Origin: Lycocorax pyrrhopterus obiensis
Taxonomy: Eukaryota; Chordata; Aves; Passeriformes; Paradisaeidae
Assembly (NCBI GenBank): GCA_014706295.1
Contig: JACSVZ010000009.1
Location: 33,602,268-33,666,267, forward strand
Direction: 5' to 3'
DNA length: 64,000 nucleotides
The notes under the pieces are model-generated. The model did not search any database, was not told the DNA's origin, and worked only from the letters and a program-made list of their open reading frames with translations. Below, in pieces: positions 50,401 through 63,137 of this stretch. Each line of letters opens with the position of its first letter. The stretch's first letter is position 1. Both the position numbers and the translations under genes were made by a program.

Positions 50401-51644
50401 TTTACGGGTGTGAGGCATTGGGAATAAAATGCCACCTTCTTTTTTTTCTGGATTAAAATGCCTGAATGCTTCCACTAAAATTATTCTGCCCCACTGCAAA
50501 GATACAAGATGGAGTGGACTCTGTACACTGTTGAAATAAACAAGTCCACAATACATTTTTCCTCAAAGTTTTCAACATATATGTGTATTTTATAATATTT
50601 TAATACATTGGACTTGCTTGTGTAATTGGTTTCTACAATATTTTGTGTTGTTTAGCATTTGGAACAAAGCAGTACAGAGAAGGAAGCAGAGGGACACCTG
50701 TTTCAATTATACCACAGCAGCAATTTCAACAATAAATCTTAATTGCAATCAGTCTTGATCAACCCACCTGTGTAGATTCCCTCATTTACAAGGAGAAGGG
50801 ATAATGGACAAAAAAAGGAAAAAATTGGAAAGAAAGAGGAAAAAAAACCTGCAGAACACTAATATGGATTATGTTACGTTCTTATACTTTAAGTTTTCAG
50901 ATTGCTGTGCTATGTTAATTATTAGGAACAGCAGCCTGAATTGCTGTGCTTTTCTCTGGGGATACAGTGAACCCGTGTTTACTTTCAGCTGCCACCTGAG
51001 CAATTTCTCTTCCGTTCAGGAGGGGTTGTGCAAACAGCCACAAGGTAGAACTAATTCTGCTTCCGTGCCCAAGCTCGGTAGGGGAAGGCGCAGCAAATTC
51101 CTTTAAGTGACAACTTGTCTTTCTCGTGTGGGGTAGGAGACACACCAGAGCTGCTCTCTCTGCAGGTAACCTCCTGCAGGTGTGTCGGCTGTTTCAACCT
51201 TGAGCGTGGCAATGCTGCACCGAGCTGCTCTGCCACCCTCTCTGCAGGCCTGGCAGCTGCTCATTGGTGTGCCTCTCCTGTGCTGAGCTTTCGTGGAGCT
51301 TCCTCGGAGTCACAAATCAGTTTTTTTAAGTGCATTTACATGAAGAGAGAAAATAATTGTGGGTAAACAGTCCAAATTGCAGTAGGGAATGTATATGGAA
51401 GAAAACCAGATACTGCTTTTTTCTGTACTCGTCATCATCTTTTTCTCATAACCTCTGTAATGATCACTTGGACATAGGTAAGGGACAGGATTGTGGCCAG
51501 TGAGGCAGGGATTTGGGTGAGACTTTTGATTTTACGGAGATTTCATAACATATTTCCAGACATACATTTCCATACTCATTATCATTGCCTCTGTTCATTT
51601 TTTGTACTTTTTCTCTTCCTTTCCTTTTTCCTTATACTCCTGCA

Positions 51645-51680
51645 TTGTTATTCCCTTTGTTATTCCATTTGTTATTCCCC
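51645..51680 (+). repeat. 12-bp tandem repeat, three copies
   Basis: Three consecutive copies of ttgttattccNN, differing only in the last two bases (ct, at, cc), followed by a partial ttgt. It lies in a pyrimidine-rich stretch. Confidence 0.9.
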
Positions 51681-52459
51681 TTGTGCATTATGTGGTTAAA
51701 AATGTTTTTGTAGTTGCATTTTGACCAAGTCTTTTGACTCAAAACCTTAAGGATTGTCTCATCTCTTTTGTTCTTTTTTCTCCCCCATAGAATGTCCTGG
51801 TTTGTGTTTGTTTCCTCTTGTCTGTCGTGACTGCCTTGTTCTATTTCACAGCTTCACCTTCTTTCACGCTCTCGACCTCCCTTCCTCTTCATCGCTTTTG
51901 CATCCCCTTCCCCTCCGTGGGGTTCTGGTAATAGTGATGGACCAGTGCAATTAAATTTATTCCATACACCGCTGCTTTCCCTGACAAACTGACACCTCTC
52001 TTCTCCGATGTTTTGCCTGTTGACTGGCATTAAGCAAAGTCAACCAGGAGCCAGGATTTCAGTGGAGTGTGACATTCATCTGCCGGAGATGACTGAGCAC
52101 GGCAAGCCCTGGATGCTTTCTTCTCTAAAGCTGGTTGTGCAACATGGGAAGAGAAATAAATCTGCAATGTTGTGATGAGATGAAGACGTTCGGAATGGTT
52201 ATAAGAAATTTCTCCTATTGTAATTTGATTTTTATTGCATTTAAATGTAACATTTTCCTTAGCTGATGAGATGCCCAGGTCAGGATCCTGCCAGCACACA
52301 GTTTCTCTGCATGCAGTTGCTCTCAGCAAACTGGCATGCAGTCAATAGGAATCCCTCCGAATTTACTGCTGCCTGTTGACATCTTACTCTGTTACAGACA
52401 AGTATTTAATCAAAGTTTATTGTCATTCTTTTCTGAGATTTAAGTGGGACGTAAAATTT

Positions 52460-52475
52460 TACGATACGTATCGTA
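52460..52475. repeat. 16-bp perfect palindrome with three CpGs
   Basis: TACGATACGTATCGTA is identical to its reverse complement. It contains three CpG sites inside an otherwise AT-rich, CpG-poor intron. Confidence 0.8.
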
Positions 52476-53689
52476 TTTTAGATGACAGCTTCATTATTTC
52501 CACTGAATAATTTGAAATGCTACGAGGAGAAGTATTGATGGCAAACTGGTAATTGTCATTAAATATGCAGCATTTTTGCAGCAGTCATTTGTGCAAAAAA
52601 TAAATTTTCTGAACTTCTACGTAGCAGTGCAGAACGGTCTGAAATACAATTCCTTCTTCTTGGGCCTTTTCCCATCGTGGGCTCCCCATGTGTTCAAACC
52701 TGAAAACTTCAAAGTGACTTTGCAATTTTTCTTTCTAAAAAATGAGCCTGGTATTATATTATTGAATGTCAAAAGGAGAACGCTTGGTTTGTTATTGAGT
52801 TGATCTTTTGATTCCTGCTGCCTGATGGGAGTTTTATTTTTGCCGCCTTAGTTGTCTCCTGTGCAGTGGACATTGCCTTTTTCCTGAGCCAGGAGGGATG
52901 TCTTTGGCAGGAGTAATTAAAAACTGTGTCACGGGAGATGGGCACAACAGGTCACTGGGAAGAATGAGACAATGCACCAGAGCTGCAAGGCAGGTGCAAA
53001 ATAGACAGGTGCAGTTTAATATTGGACTGATTCCAAACAAAACATTCCTGTTGATTCAGTGCCTCACCATGGAGTGCGTTACTCAGGGCTGTGGGAGTGG
53101 CTTCTCCTTCTGGAATGCAAAAGACAATGAAAAAAAAAAAATTAAGTTTCTGGAAAAAAACCAAGCTCCTTCGTTCAAGGAGGGTTTTAGGTCATTCCTT
53201 ATTTTGTTTCTCTTGTTGGGAAGAATTCAGTTTGCTTTTAGGTGAATGAAAAATTCCACTCAGAATGGTGCTTCTCTGTTACCTCGTTAAAGAATTCAAG
53301 TGAGGGGTCAGTACCTTAGGTAATGAGCTACTTTGTTAGCAAATATATTTACAAAAATGCCATGCTTGTCTTCTCTTTTGTAATTATTACACCCTGACAT
53401 GGAAGAAAATGGATTAAATCTTTCCTATAAAATGCTATCTGGTGGGTATATCTTGAGTATTTAGCCTTATAATCACTAAACTATTCAAGTACAAGGCAAT
53501 CAGTTTAAAAAATGCCATTAGAGTTGGTCAAGGTGCTTGCAATAAAACGTTTTGAATAGAAAACTGTAACATTTTTGTAAACTACTGCTTCTTTTAGGAA
53601 AGCAAGCATTCAGTGAAGCTGAGAACAATCAGTGCTTAAGGCATGAAATAGAGTGTGTGAGGGGGATCAGCTGGGCTCCGGGGATGCTG

Positions 53690-54665
53690 AGGGTGCTGTT
53701 CCAGTGTCTGTACCTCAGGCAGATCGGAAGCTGGATCGTGTGAGTTGTGCTCTCAGGTGATGGTGTCTGGTTGTTCTCTTGATCTCAGCTGATGCTGACC
53801 AGCACCCCCAGGTGCTTTTCCACTGGGCACCCTCCAGCCTGGAGAGGGGCCTGGGGGTTTTGTGGTCCAAGTGCAGGACCTGGCTCTTGGTCTTGTTGAA
53901 CGTCGCACACCTGGCCTCAGCCCTTTGATCCAGCCTCTCCAGATCCCTCTGCAGATCCTTCCTGCCCTCCAGCAGATCCACACTCCTGCCCAGCTTGATG
54001 TTGTCTGTGAACTTGCTGAGGATGCCCTCGATCCTTGTCCAGATCATCAATAAAGGTGTTACACCGGGCTGGGCCCTGGGAAGCACCACTGGTGATGGCC
54101 CCAGCTGGATGTAACTCGTTCCCCACCACTCTCTGGGCCTGGACATCCAGCCAGGTTTTTACCCAGTGAACAGTGCACCCATCCCTGCCATGAGCAGCCA
54201 GTTTCTTGAGGGAAGAAGAAGAATGCTGTGGGATGTGGTGTCAAAGGCTTTTTTGAAGTCCAGGAAGGCACATCCACAGCCTTTCCCTCGTCCACTCAGT
54301 GAGTCACCTTGTCATAGAAGGAGATCGGGTTGGTTAAGCAGGACCTGCTTTTCCTAAATGCGTGGTGGCTGGGAACGATCCCCCGGTATGTGCCGTGTGA
54401 TGGCATTCAAGATGACCTACTCCATGACCTTCCCTGGTACCAAGGTCAAGCTGCAGGCCTGAGGCTCCCTGGATCCTCCTTGCAGCCCTTCTCGTAGCTG
54501 GGTGTCGCATTTGTCAGCCTCCGGTCACCAGTCACCTCTGGGGCTTTCCTGGATAGCCAGGACATCTGGTAAAAGATGGAGAGTGGCTTGGAGGGCCCTC
54601 TGCCAGCTCCCTCAGTACGTTTGGGTGCATCTCCCATCTGGCCCCATAGAACATGCTTGTGCATG
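53690..54665 (-). mobile_element. CR1 LINE ORF2 fragment (reverse transcriptase), inactive
   Basis: Translated on the minus strand, the segment gives blocks of CR1 reverse transcriptase in the right order. First LRELAEGPSKPLSIFYQMSW (near 54570-54630), then a worn copy of the YRPVSLTSVPGKVME block (near 54420-54480). Next comes the region before the active site, and KLGRSVDLLEGRKDLQRDLE with SQVLHLD (near 53870-54000). The catalytic F/YADD box reads FTDN, so the metal-binding aspartates are not intact. The reading frame changes several times. The 5' end of ORF2 and the 3' tail are missing. This explains the long minus-strand open frames here, which are not host genes. Confidence 0.9.
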
Positions 54666-57567
54666 TAAAGATTATGGGAAGATCTAGAAAGATTACTCAG
54701 CAGATGCGAGATAAGAATTACGCCTTCATGGTACTGAGTGGACAGTTTGGAAGCTCTTGAGAGTTTAATATTCCCTTTAAATCTGCGACAATGCATAAAG
54801 CACACTTCAGCTATATCCTGTTCTAGTATCTTTCATGGAAAATGAAAGATTATTACCTCCCTTTGTAGTATACAGTAGTTTTCTGAGAATTCTCTGCCAG
54901 GCAGCTGGTACAGAAGAAATTCCCCTTCTGCAGTAATAGAAGGCAGTAATTAAACTTGAACACAGCGAATGGAGCCATAAAGTAAATCAAAGTGAGTGTT
55001 GAATTGTACCTTCATGCACCCGGTGGTAAACTCTTTCTAACAAAGCACAAAGCTTTCTTTCTTTGCCCAGGAACTGTGAATTGCAGCCTCTGTTTGCAGT
55101 GGTGCTGTTGCTGTCACCTGCTGTAAATCCAGTGTGGAAAGAAATCATGGAAGGAACAAGTTGAAAGTGTATTTTCCTCCTTTGCCTGCCTTCCCCACAG
55201 GGTGGTCACCCCACAGTATGTGGCATGTGAGCTTAAGGGTGGAGGAAGCCACCCCAAAGGGGCACTTATCTTCTGAGAAGAGTGGCTTGGGTTTTTTAAA
55301 GTGGGATTAAACCAGTGGAAAGGCTCTCTTGGCTTTCAACAAGTAATTCTTGTCTGATGCTTAGATCTGTAGCACAGTCTGATTGGTGGAGAAAATTGGG
55401 CTAAATTCAGGATTTGGTGAACATCATGACACTTTCTGGCCCGGAAGTCCTGATGTAACAGATAATCTGTGCTGTGGATGCAGGAGTGGGGGCTGTGCTT
55501 TCAGGGCCAGTGTCCCGTCTCATCCCATCTGGTTCTGAGGCCTGTCCCTGGCTGTCCACGTGCTTCCCTGTCGGTGATGGGAGAGGAGGACAGGCGTTGC
55601 ACCCTGCTTCACCAAAGCATGCAATCTCTTGCTGCTGCTGTACCACTGACTCCTAAATCAGCCTGCCCAGGCCGCCCTCCATTACCTGCTGCTGTACAGA
55701 CAAGCTGTCAAAACCTTAGCAGGGATTTTGACGCTTAAGTGACTCGGGAAGGCAGCTGGAATAAGGCTTACAGGTTTATTTGCTGTTTTCACATTGGGGT
55801 TTTTTTTTCTGAAGGTAGTTCTCAGCATTAGGTGGGCGTCCAAAGCAGCAGTGGTGATACAGGGGCTGGTCAAAGCAGATTCAGCTTGGTTTTCCTGGGA
55901 TGCCAATTGCAGCACCGATGGATGGGGGCTGTGTCTAGGGGGGTGTTGCAAAAACTGGGCACATCGAGCCTTTCCAGGTGAGCACGAAGGAAAGGGAGTA
56001 TAAAACTAAAGTATTTTTAACCGTATCTTGCAGTCTGATTGCCTGCTGGATCCGCTGTTCCTTCTCATAATACGCTTGAAAAGTTTTATCTGTGCCTCGA
56101 GGGCGATGAGCCTGTCTTCATTTAGGGATGCAACTGCAGATAATAGCGCCGTGCTGTTGACAGCTTTATGTGCTCTCAGCCTTCCTCTCTTATTTACTCA
56201 CTCGTAGATGTGGGCTCTTGTAAAAGCAGCACAGTTTTCTGCCCTCCCAGTTATAATTGCTTCCTGGGCTGCCTTGTTACGGAGCCTGTTCCTGGAGCGT
56301 GAGGTGAAAGAGGCACTTTCTGCCATTATAAATTTTAATTTTTTTCCTTGCGTATAATTAAGCCTGGGTAGTCATTATGTTTTTTTCCTAGGTTCATAAT
56401 CAAAGAAACCTTGAAGGAGAGGTTTGTAACTATTATGAGGGCAAAAGAGGAGGTAGCACTTGGGTAGCATTTGGTGTGACCCTTTTGTTTATAAATAGTT
56501 GAGCTTCCAGAAATTTCAGATACGGAGCTGAGATTTCATGAGTATCCAAAAATACTAAGTAATAGAACAGTGTAACGAAGTCGGTCATGACTGTTCATCA
56601 CTTAAAATACATTTTTAAGACGTTAGGTGTAATTCAGTACTAAAAGAGTTACATTTTATGAATTTTTATGAATTATCATGTCCTTGCAAATTCTATGTAA
56701 TTACTAAAATTTCTGGACTTTTCCTTTGTTATTAAAAAAAAAAAAGTTTATTTTATTTTCCTTTCTAAAAACAATAGTTCCCTTATTTGTATTCCTCATG
56801 ACATCCCTCATGTGCCTTCTTTTGCTGCTCATTCTGGCACTGGTTCTTTTGGTTGGTGGGTTTTTCCTCACCAGTCCCTACTGTCCTACCTTGTTGTCGA
56901 AAGGGCTTTTGGAAAGATGCTTCTCCTCAGGAGACAGTCTTTGGTCCAGGTCCCTTGGTTCATCTGCAGCAGAAAGTATTTCTCCCTTGGGTGGGGATGG
57001 CCCAACAGATTGATAATTTTGAATCTCCTAGCTTTTGAGTGAGAAGCAAGAGTCAGAAGTAGGAGTGGCTCATTCTGGTGAGGCTGAAGGGGAAGGACCA
57101 AAACATCTGCCAGATACTTTTCTGGCCTGCAGGAAAAAGAAATTCGACTTCTTTGGGGACCCGTGCAATTTGTACTGTGGAAAACAGGTTCTGTAGGTAA
57201 AGACTGCTAGAAAATGTGGGGCAATGATCATTAGTTCTGTTGATATGTTTGATATATTACAGCTCTCTATTGCTGAAATTATCTCATTCCTTTTGCTTAC
57301 CCGCTTCAGAGAGTGGACTGCAGCCAAGATGTCACACACTGAGCTTGAAACACATTTCTTTCTTCTTTGCTTTCCCTGAATAAATTTTTAAGTTGGTTGT
57401 TCAAGTATTACACTTTCCAGCCTGCAGCCTCGCCACATGCTGTTCTGTAGCACATTGCTCCACGGGCAGGTGGACGTTTGACATGAAGTCAGTCTGTTTG
57501 ATGCAGCCTGTGGGTATTGAACCAAGCTGTGCCTCCCTCCATGTCTGTCTTGTTTCATTTGCTCCAG

Positions 57568-57759
57568 GTGAAGAAGTACCACATCACCTCTGCTCAGAGC
57601 TTCCCCGTCCCGAGGTGGTGGCTTGTGAAGTCCCTTGTGCGAGGGACTGTGTCGTCAGCGAGTGGTCCCCGTGGTCCCCGTGCTCCCACTCCTGCTCCAG
57701 CAAAAACGCCGAGGGCAGTCAAAGTAGGAGCAGGTCCATCCTGGCCCTTCCAGCCGAGG
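57568..57759 (+). CDS. THSD7B: THSD7B coding exon (f), end of TSR 8 and TSR 9
   Basis: The acceptor is catttgctccag and the donor gtgagt is at 57760. The product is GEEVPHHLCSELPRPEVVAC, then EVPCARDC closing TSR 8. It continues with VVSEWSPWSPCSHSCSSKN, then SQSRSRSILALPAE of TSR 9. The WSPWSPC core is canonical. The exon is 192 bases and phase 1-1. It lies after the longest intron in the window (27.6 kb). The junction with the preceding exon restores K-G-E-E-V, matching the expected GED/GEEV in the family, so no exon appears to be missing between them. Confidence 0.95.
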
Positions 57760-60700
57760 GTGAGTGCTGAACATTTCTGGACTAATCACTGTTTGTTCCT
57801 TTAATGCATGGACTTGCATTCCTGAGCCAAGCTGTGTTTAGATCAGAGCTTATGCCAGTTCCACAGGAATCAGGGATAATAGTGAGTGCTTGTCTCTGCC
57901 TAGAGACTGAGAGATCTTGATGGGCTGGAATTCATGTGTCACTTGGTGAAATTCTGTCACAGTTCAAAACTATTTACTTCAGCCTCTGAATTGCTGTCTG
58001 TTGAGGGCCTGTCTGGGTGTGAATTTGGTTCTGGAGAGCTTCATCCTCTACCAGTAAAATTGCTGCATGACAGACTCACCATGCAAGTGTCTTCATATGG
58101 GAACATATTAGTAATGGTTTAAAACCAGTGAGCTGTGAAAAATGAGGAATTGGAAAAGGACCTGTTTATTTATTTTTTTTTTTGAAATGTAGACCTGGAT
58201 TGTGTTGACCTGCTTGTTTTTCTATTTTAAGTCAGTAAATACCGCTTGATTAATATATGTCATTTCTTCTGGATCTTCATGGACACATCACATACCTGTT
58301 TTTTTACCTATTAACATCAGTGATACAGCTATTTAAACAAACCATTTTGTACTAGAAGTGCAGGCTTTAATACAGTTACGCATATGGTAATTAATTTATG
58401 TGTTAGTTTATCACGCAGGATTTGAAAGGTCTTGGATCAAGTGCATAAAAATTCATAAAATGTGAAGAGGTCCAACAGACTAAAGCCTTGTTGACACAAA
58501 ATACCTGCTAGTGCCAAAACTAGGTGCAGTTAATGCAGCAGCAAAACACTTTTAGATGCAAATCTAGTTCAGGACAAGCTCTGTTAAGTGCTATTTTGTA
58601 AATTATCATTAAAACCACCCACTGTTTCTGGGCTAATGTAAGGACTTGATCTTGCAAACCCTTACTCATGTGAAAGGTCTGTATTCACATAAACATCCTC
58701 ATAAGCACTTGTGAAGAAAATTGGGACCCTTCAAGATGGAAGTAATTGTTGATTGAATGGTAATAACTACTACTAAAAAAGCCTATGAGCTAGAGAATAA
58801 TTAAAATGAAAATACAGTTGTCTTCATATTTTCCATGGAAGTAATGAAATCCAAATAACAGATAAAACATGGAGTTATGAGAGTGAAATTGAGAAGGAGT
58901 GAATTCTGGAAGTACAGAAGCACCATCATCTCAACCTGAAAGGCACTAACCTAAAAACAGTGTACTCTGAACTGAATAGCTGGAGTTTCTCAGGAAGGAA
59001 TAATTAACTATTAACACCAAACTCCCTGACTTTTTCTGTGCATCTTTAGCAATGGTGTAACAGTTTGCTGTGCAGGGTCACACATCTGTGTACAGACCGT
59101 GACTGAAATTCGGGAGAGTGGAAGTGGAGTTAATACCATTATCAATATTAAGGCAATGTTAAATTACCCGCTTTCTCTACCTTTTTCATATCCAGCTCAC
59201 AGCTGAGCACCTGACTTCTACAGAGCTCTGGTACCTCTGCAAGGGCCATTTCGTGTGGCCTCTGTCAATGGAGGAAGTGTCAGCTGTGGCTCTGCTGTTG
59301 GAGGACTTTTGGAACTTTTGGGTCATTTTCTCCAAGCTCTTCACCTGCTCCCAGAATATGGTAACCAGGAAGCTGTTGGTGAAACTTGGGGGACCTGATT
59401 TAAATCAGGTTTTAGAAGATAATTCTTTAGGCAGCAAACTTCCGAAGCTTGGTGCAAGAGGAGATTGTGGAGCAGGCATTCTCAGCAGGTGTAAAATGAA
59501 TTGTAGGAGCTGCTGAACATCATAAAAAAAATCTGTAAATGGCTCCTGGAATGGCCAGGCAGAGGCATGTTGTCCTGCTTTCTTTGTACAAAAGTTGTCA
59601 ATGAACTGCAGAAAGTGGGCAGGCCCTCGTGTTCTTTATAAACAGCATCTCCTGCTTGCAGTGTTGCAGGCAAGTTTGGATGAGCCATTTTCTTATGATG
59701 TTAAGTTAAAACTGCCTCGTTACTACTCTCTTGTGTTTAAGAAAGCTTCCTTAACATATTGTAACTAACATAATATTGAGAAAAAGCCACCCTAATTTTA
59801 CCCTGGGAAGTTCAAAATTCGAGTTGGATATTTTCTTTAGATTTTTTTTTTTCCTTCCAAATGGATCAGGAATTTTGCCATTTGCTTGTTACAGTTACTT
59901 AGTTTTAAGATGTGTCTCAAACATGCAAGAAAAATAACTGGTCTGCATTTTTCCTGCCAAGTCAAATTCTTCAGGAAGTTACCTGGGGCATTTTCTACTC
60001 CATCGTCATACTAAACATTTCTGAGACTGAGCACTGTGTGGAACGGTCCATTTTCTTGAAAGGATGAATGGTAATGTGACATGATTATCCAGTGGGTTAG
60101 ATAATTTTTCTCTCTCTTTTTCTCTTCTCACTGCTATTCATTGTGGCCATTTGGGGCCTTACCTTATTTCTGGAGGGTCAGTCCTGCAAGGCGATGGGCA
60201 TCCCTTGGACATCCCTGCATCTCCGGTTGATTTTGGTAGGGTGTAAAGGTGCTCTGCACCTCATGGTGTCTGGCCCCAACACTTCAGCTCTTTCAAAACC
60301 TGCAGCACTTTGGCTGTGTCCCAAGTTGTCCAGGTTCTCCCTCCTGGAGGACAATAGTTTTGATTTTGGTAATTTTTGCATCTTTCTTCCTAAAATGACA
60401 ATGCCTACTGTTAAATTTTACTGCATAGCTTTTGAGCTACGATGATCTATCTGCTTTTATGGATAAATTCAGGCTGCTGGCTGTAGTGTTAGAGCTTCTG
60501 GGGAGGCTCTTCAAACTCCTGTGCTTTGGGGTCTTTGTCACCAGTTGCTGACAAAGTGCAGCAGTTTAGCAGAATCTTTGGACATGAGTTTGAAGGATGG
60601 TGCTTCAGAGAAGTGAAGGCTTCATACTCAAAGCGTGTCTTTCAAGTTTCCCCCCTCCTTGATTTGCAGATGTGGGTGTCATTTGATGCATCCTGCTGTC

Positions 60701-61188
60701 GTTACAGTTCAGCATCCTCTCCTGCTCAAATCTTTAAGGCAATGCGTGAAGAGAGTCCAAATATGAGAGAGAGATGTTCCTCCTTGGGAGATTACCAAGG
60801 AGAATGAACATAAAAATAATGCTTAATTCGTCTTTAAACCTGATTGCATGTTTGCTGAGTGATACTGGCATTTAAACGGAATTAACTTGGCTGCGTGTAG
60901 GAGTTATCAATAAAGTAACTCAGAAATATACTTTGCCTATTTCTGTTTCCATTATGCATTGGAATACAATTTTATGCAAGGCTAGTTTAATGAGGAAACA
61001 ATATTTTAGAAGGTTGTTATTGCAGCCATAAAGGTCAACAGCTTTATTTAAGCTTTATTTATTTATATTTTTAGGGGGGAAAAAAGAGAAGGTATTGTGC
61101 AAACCTGACTTCTAAAAAAATTTTTCGATGCATTCCTTTTGCCACACGCCGTGAGATGAGGATGTGGTGTTCTCTTAACCCTTTCCAG
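57760..61188 (+). other. THSD7B: THSD7B intron between coding exons f and g
   Basis: A 3.4-kb AT-rich intron. Apart from short T runs (near 58170 and 59840), I recognise no repeat family and no further gene. Confidence 0.9.
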
Positions 61189-61423
61189 GTGGAAAAGCCT
61201 GTCCCCCTGAGCGAGCCCTGCAGGAGCAGCGTGCCTGCAATGAGCACCCGTGCGTGCATTTCTTCTGGGAAGCATCTCCGTGGAGCCCCTGCTCCGAGGA
61301 CGTGCTGGGCGCCGCGCTCAATGCCACCGTCAGCTGGAGCGGGGAAGCCGCCTGCGGGGTGGGCATACAGACGAGGAAAGTCTTCTGCATGAAGAGCAGC
61401 TCTGGCCAGGTCACTCCCAAAAG
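61189..61423 (+). CDS. THSD7B: THSD7B coding exon (g), end of TSR 9 and TSR 10
   Basis: The acceptor is cttaaccctttccag and the donor gtattt follows, which is weaker than the others. The product begins GGKACPPERALQEQRACNEH and PC, closing TSR 9. It then reads VHFFWEASPWSPCSEDVLGA, with an N-glycosylation sequon (NATV), WSGEAACGVGIQTRKVFC and a tail ending in TPKR. GVGIQTRKVFC is the long-loop TSR signature. The exon is 235 bases and enters in phase 1 and leaves in phase 2. GC is high compared with the surrounding intron. Confidence 0.94.
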
Positions 61424-63137
61424 GTATTTAAAGAAAGCTTGTTGGTGTTTATTTCTAAAGTACATGACGTATAAAGGCATTTTCTGCAAGTGTATGGACT
61501 CTGCAGCGTTGAAATAATTTCGTTTCAGGGCTAATTTTCCAGGTACTACTCCATCACTACTATGTCATAACAGGTAAAGAAACCACATATCCAGCCCTTT
61601 TTAACTTTCCACGTGAATCCAGACAAAAGGCACACTTTCAGTGGTGGAGATTTTTTGCTGTAGCTCCTCTGCTACTCTTAATTTACGGTTTTCTGGAAGT
61701 ATTTTCCCTGAAGGACAGGCGTGAGGAAAATATAAAATACATTTGAATATAATGTTCAGCAACGCATTATTAGCAGGGCTCTAATAAAATAGAAAAAGTA
61801 AATAGATTTTGCATTATATTTACACTCCAATAAGGCAGTACCATATGTGTGATCTGTATTGTTCAGCTGGTTTATGTAACTTCCATAATGTGATAGCAGC
61901 ACAACAAAATTACGTATTCTGCAGTAGAAATATCCCAAATTTTGCTTTGCTTTACCAAATGAGGAAAATAAGTCGCACAGATGTTTTCCTTAATATCGAA
62001 AAATCAAGATGTTGCTAATTATCTTTGCACCATTAATGAGTCTAGAGACTTAGAACTGAGTTTCCTTTCTTATTGTAGCTCTCAAAACAATCCTGTTTGT
62101 ATAAGCAGACTGTGCTGATTTCAGTAAAGTTAATTAAAATTCTTGAGGTTAATGGGGTTAATTAAATAAAAGGAAAGAAATCTAGTATTCATGTATATCT
62201 CAAATGCATTGATATGCTTGAACTTTACCTAATTAAACATACTGTTTATAGATCTATATAATGCCTAAAATAGTTGTTTGCCCCCTCCACTTTTGAGGTG
62301 GTGTAAGAGGAAATGGAACTGAAGGAGGTAAGTAAACACTTAAGGAGCTGAATCATGGTTTTGAGATTTGTTTTTTTCTTGTAGAAGTTAGTGGCATATT
62401 CCTCCTTCAAATGGGATCATTTTGGGTTGCATGCGTTACTAAGTGTTATTCAGTGATCTTTTTAATAGAAATTAATAAGGAGTGAGAAAGAGTAATTCCC
62501 TTCCTGTTCACCCACTTGATATTCAAGATCTGCCTGATCCCATAAAATTGTCTCTTTTCTGTTCTTCGAGTCCTTATATATTAACTGTGTCTTAAACTTT
62601 TATTGGAATATGTATGACATGTTTTCTGTGTAGGAGTTAAAAATGAATGAAGAAAATCACAGAGCTCTTCTTACTGTATTCACTTGAAACTATTTTTGTG
62701 TTCCTTGGGGGTTGAAAGTTGAGGAATACATCATCAGCCCTTACAGACAGGCGGTTTGAAGGCTGTTGCATATTGTGCTAAAAGAGGACTGCTTTATAAA
62801 CATAACTACTCAGTTTCTTTGGTAATAAATATATCTGTTTTACTCCCATGAGCTTTGTGGTTTTGATGTCACAGACAGAGCTACGTTTAGCCTGTAGTCA
62901 TCAAGCCAAGCTCCCCATTTAAAAAAAAAAATTATTATTCTTTTTTTAAGCCTTGAAATGTACTAAATTCAGCTGGGTTGCATGAGTGTGAAGGAGAAGA
63001 AAAATAAGGCTTGCTCTGGCGAGGAGCGGTGTCTTTGGTGTGGCAGTATGCTCACAGCCCTGTGAAAGTCTTAGGAATAAAATCTTTCTCCATAGTTTTA
63101 ACTTTTTGTTTTGTTTTCCCCATGTTTGGATCCGTAG
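61424..63137 (+). other. THSD7B: THSD7B intron between coding exons g and h
   Basis: A 1.7-kb AT-rich intron with a short A run near 62922. Nothing else is recognisable. Confidence 0.9.

Larger units (their letters stand above)
29927..57567 (+). other. THSD7B: THSD7B intron between coding exons e and f
   Basis: A 27.6-kb intron, the longest in the window. Contents I can support are a CR1 tail (34606-34723), a TA microsatellite (34737-34763), a GC-rich block with AATAAA (34830-35200), a long T tract (35641-35666), a 10-bp hairpin (41412-41436), a 12-bp tandem repeat (51645-51680), a 16-bp palindrome (52460-52475) and a CR1 reverse-transcriptase relic (53690-54665). Several stretches look like possible conserved noncoding DNA (46560-46830, 49990-50240, 56040-56380). 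The longest open frame (32011-32541) has no ATG start and no protein character. No missing THSD7B exon is expected, because exons e and f join directly. Confidence 0.88.

Noticed and set aside
53715..54146. 143-codon minus-strand open frame that looks protein-like
   Set aside because: It is explained as part of the CR1 ORF2 relic, not a host gene.
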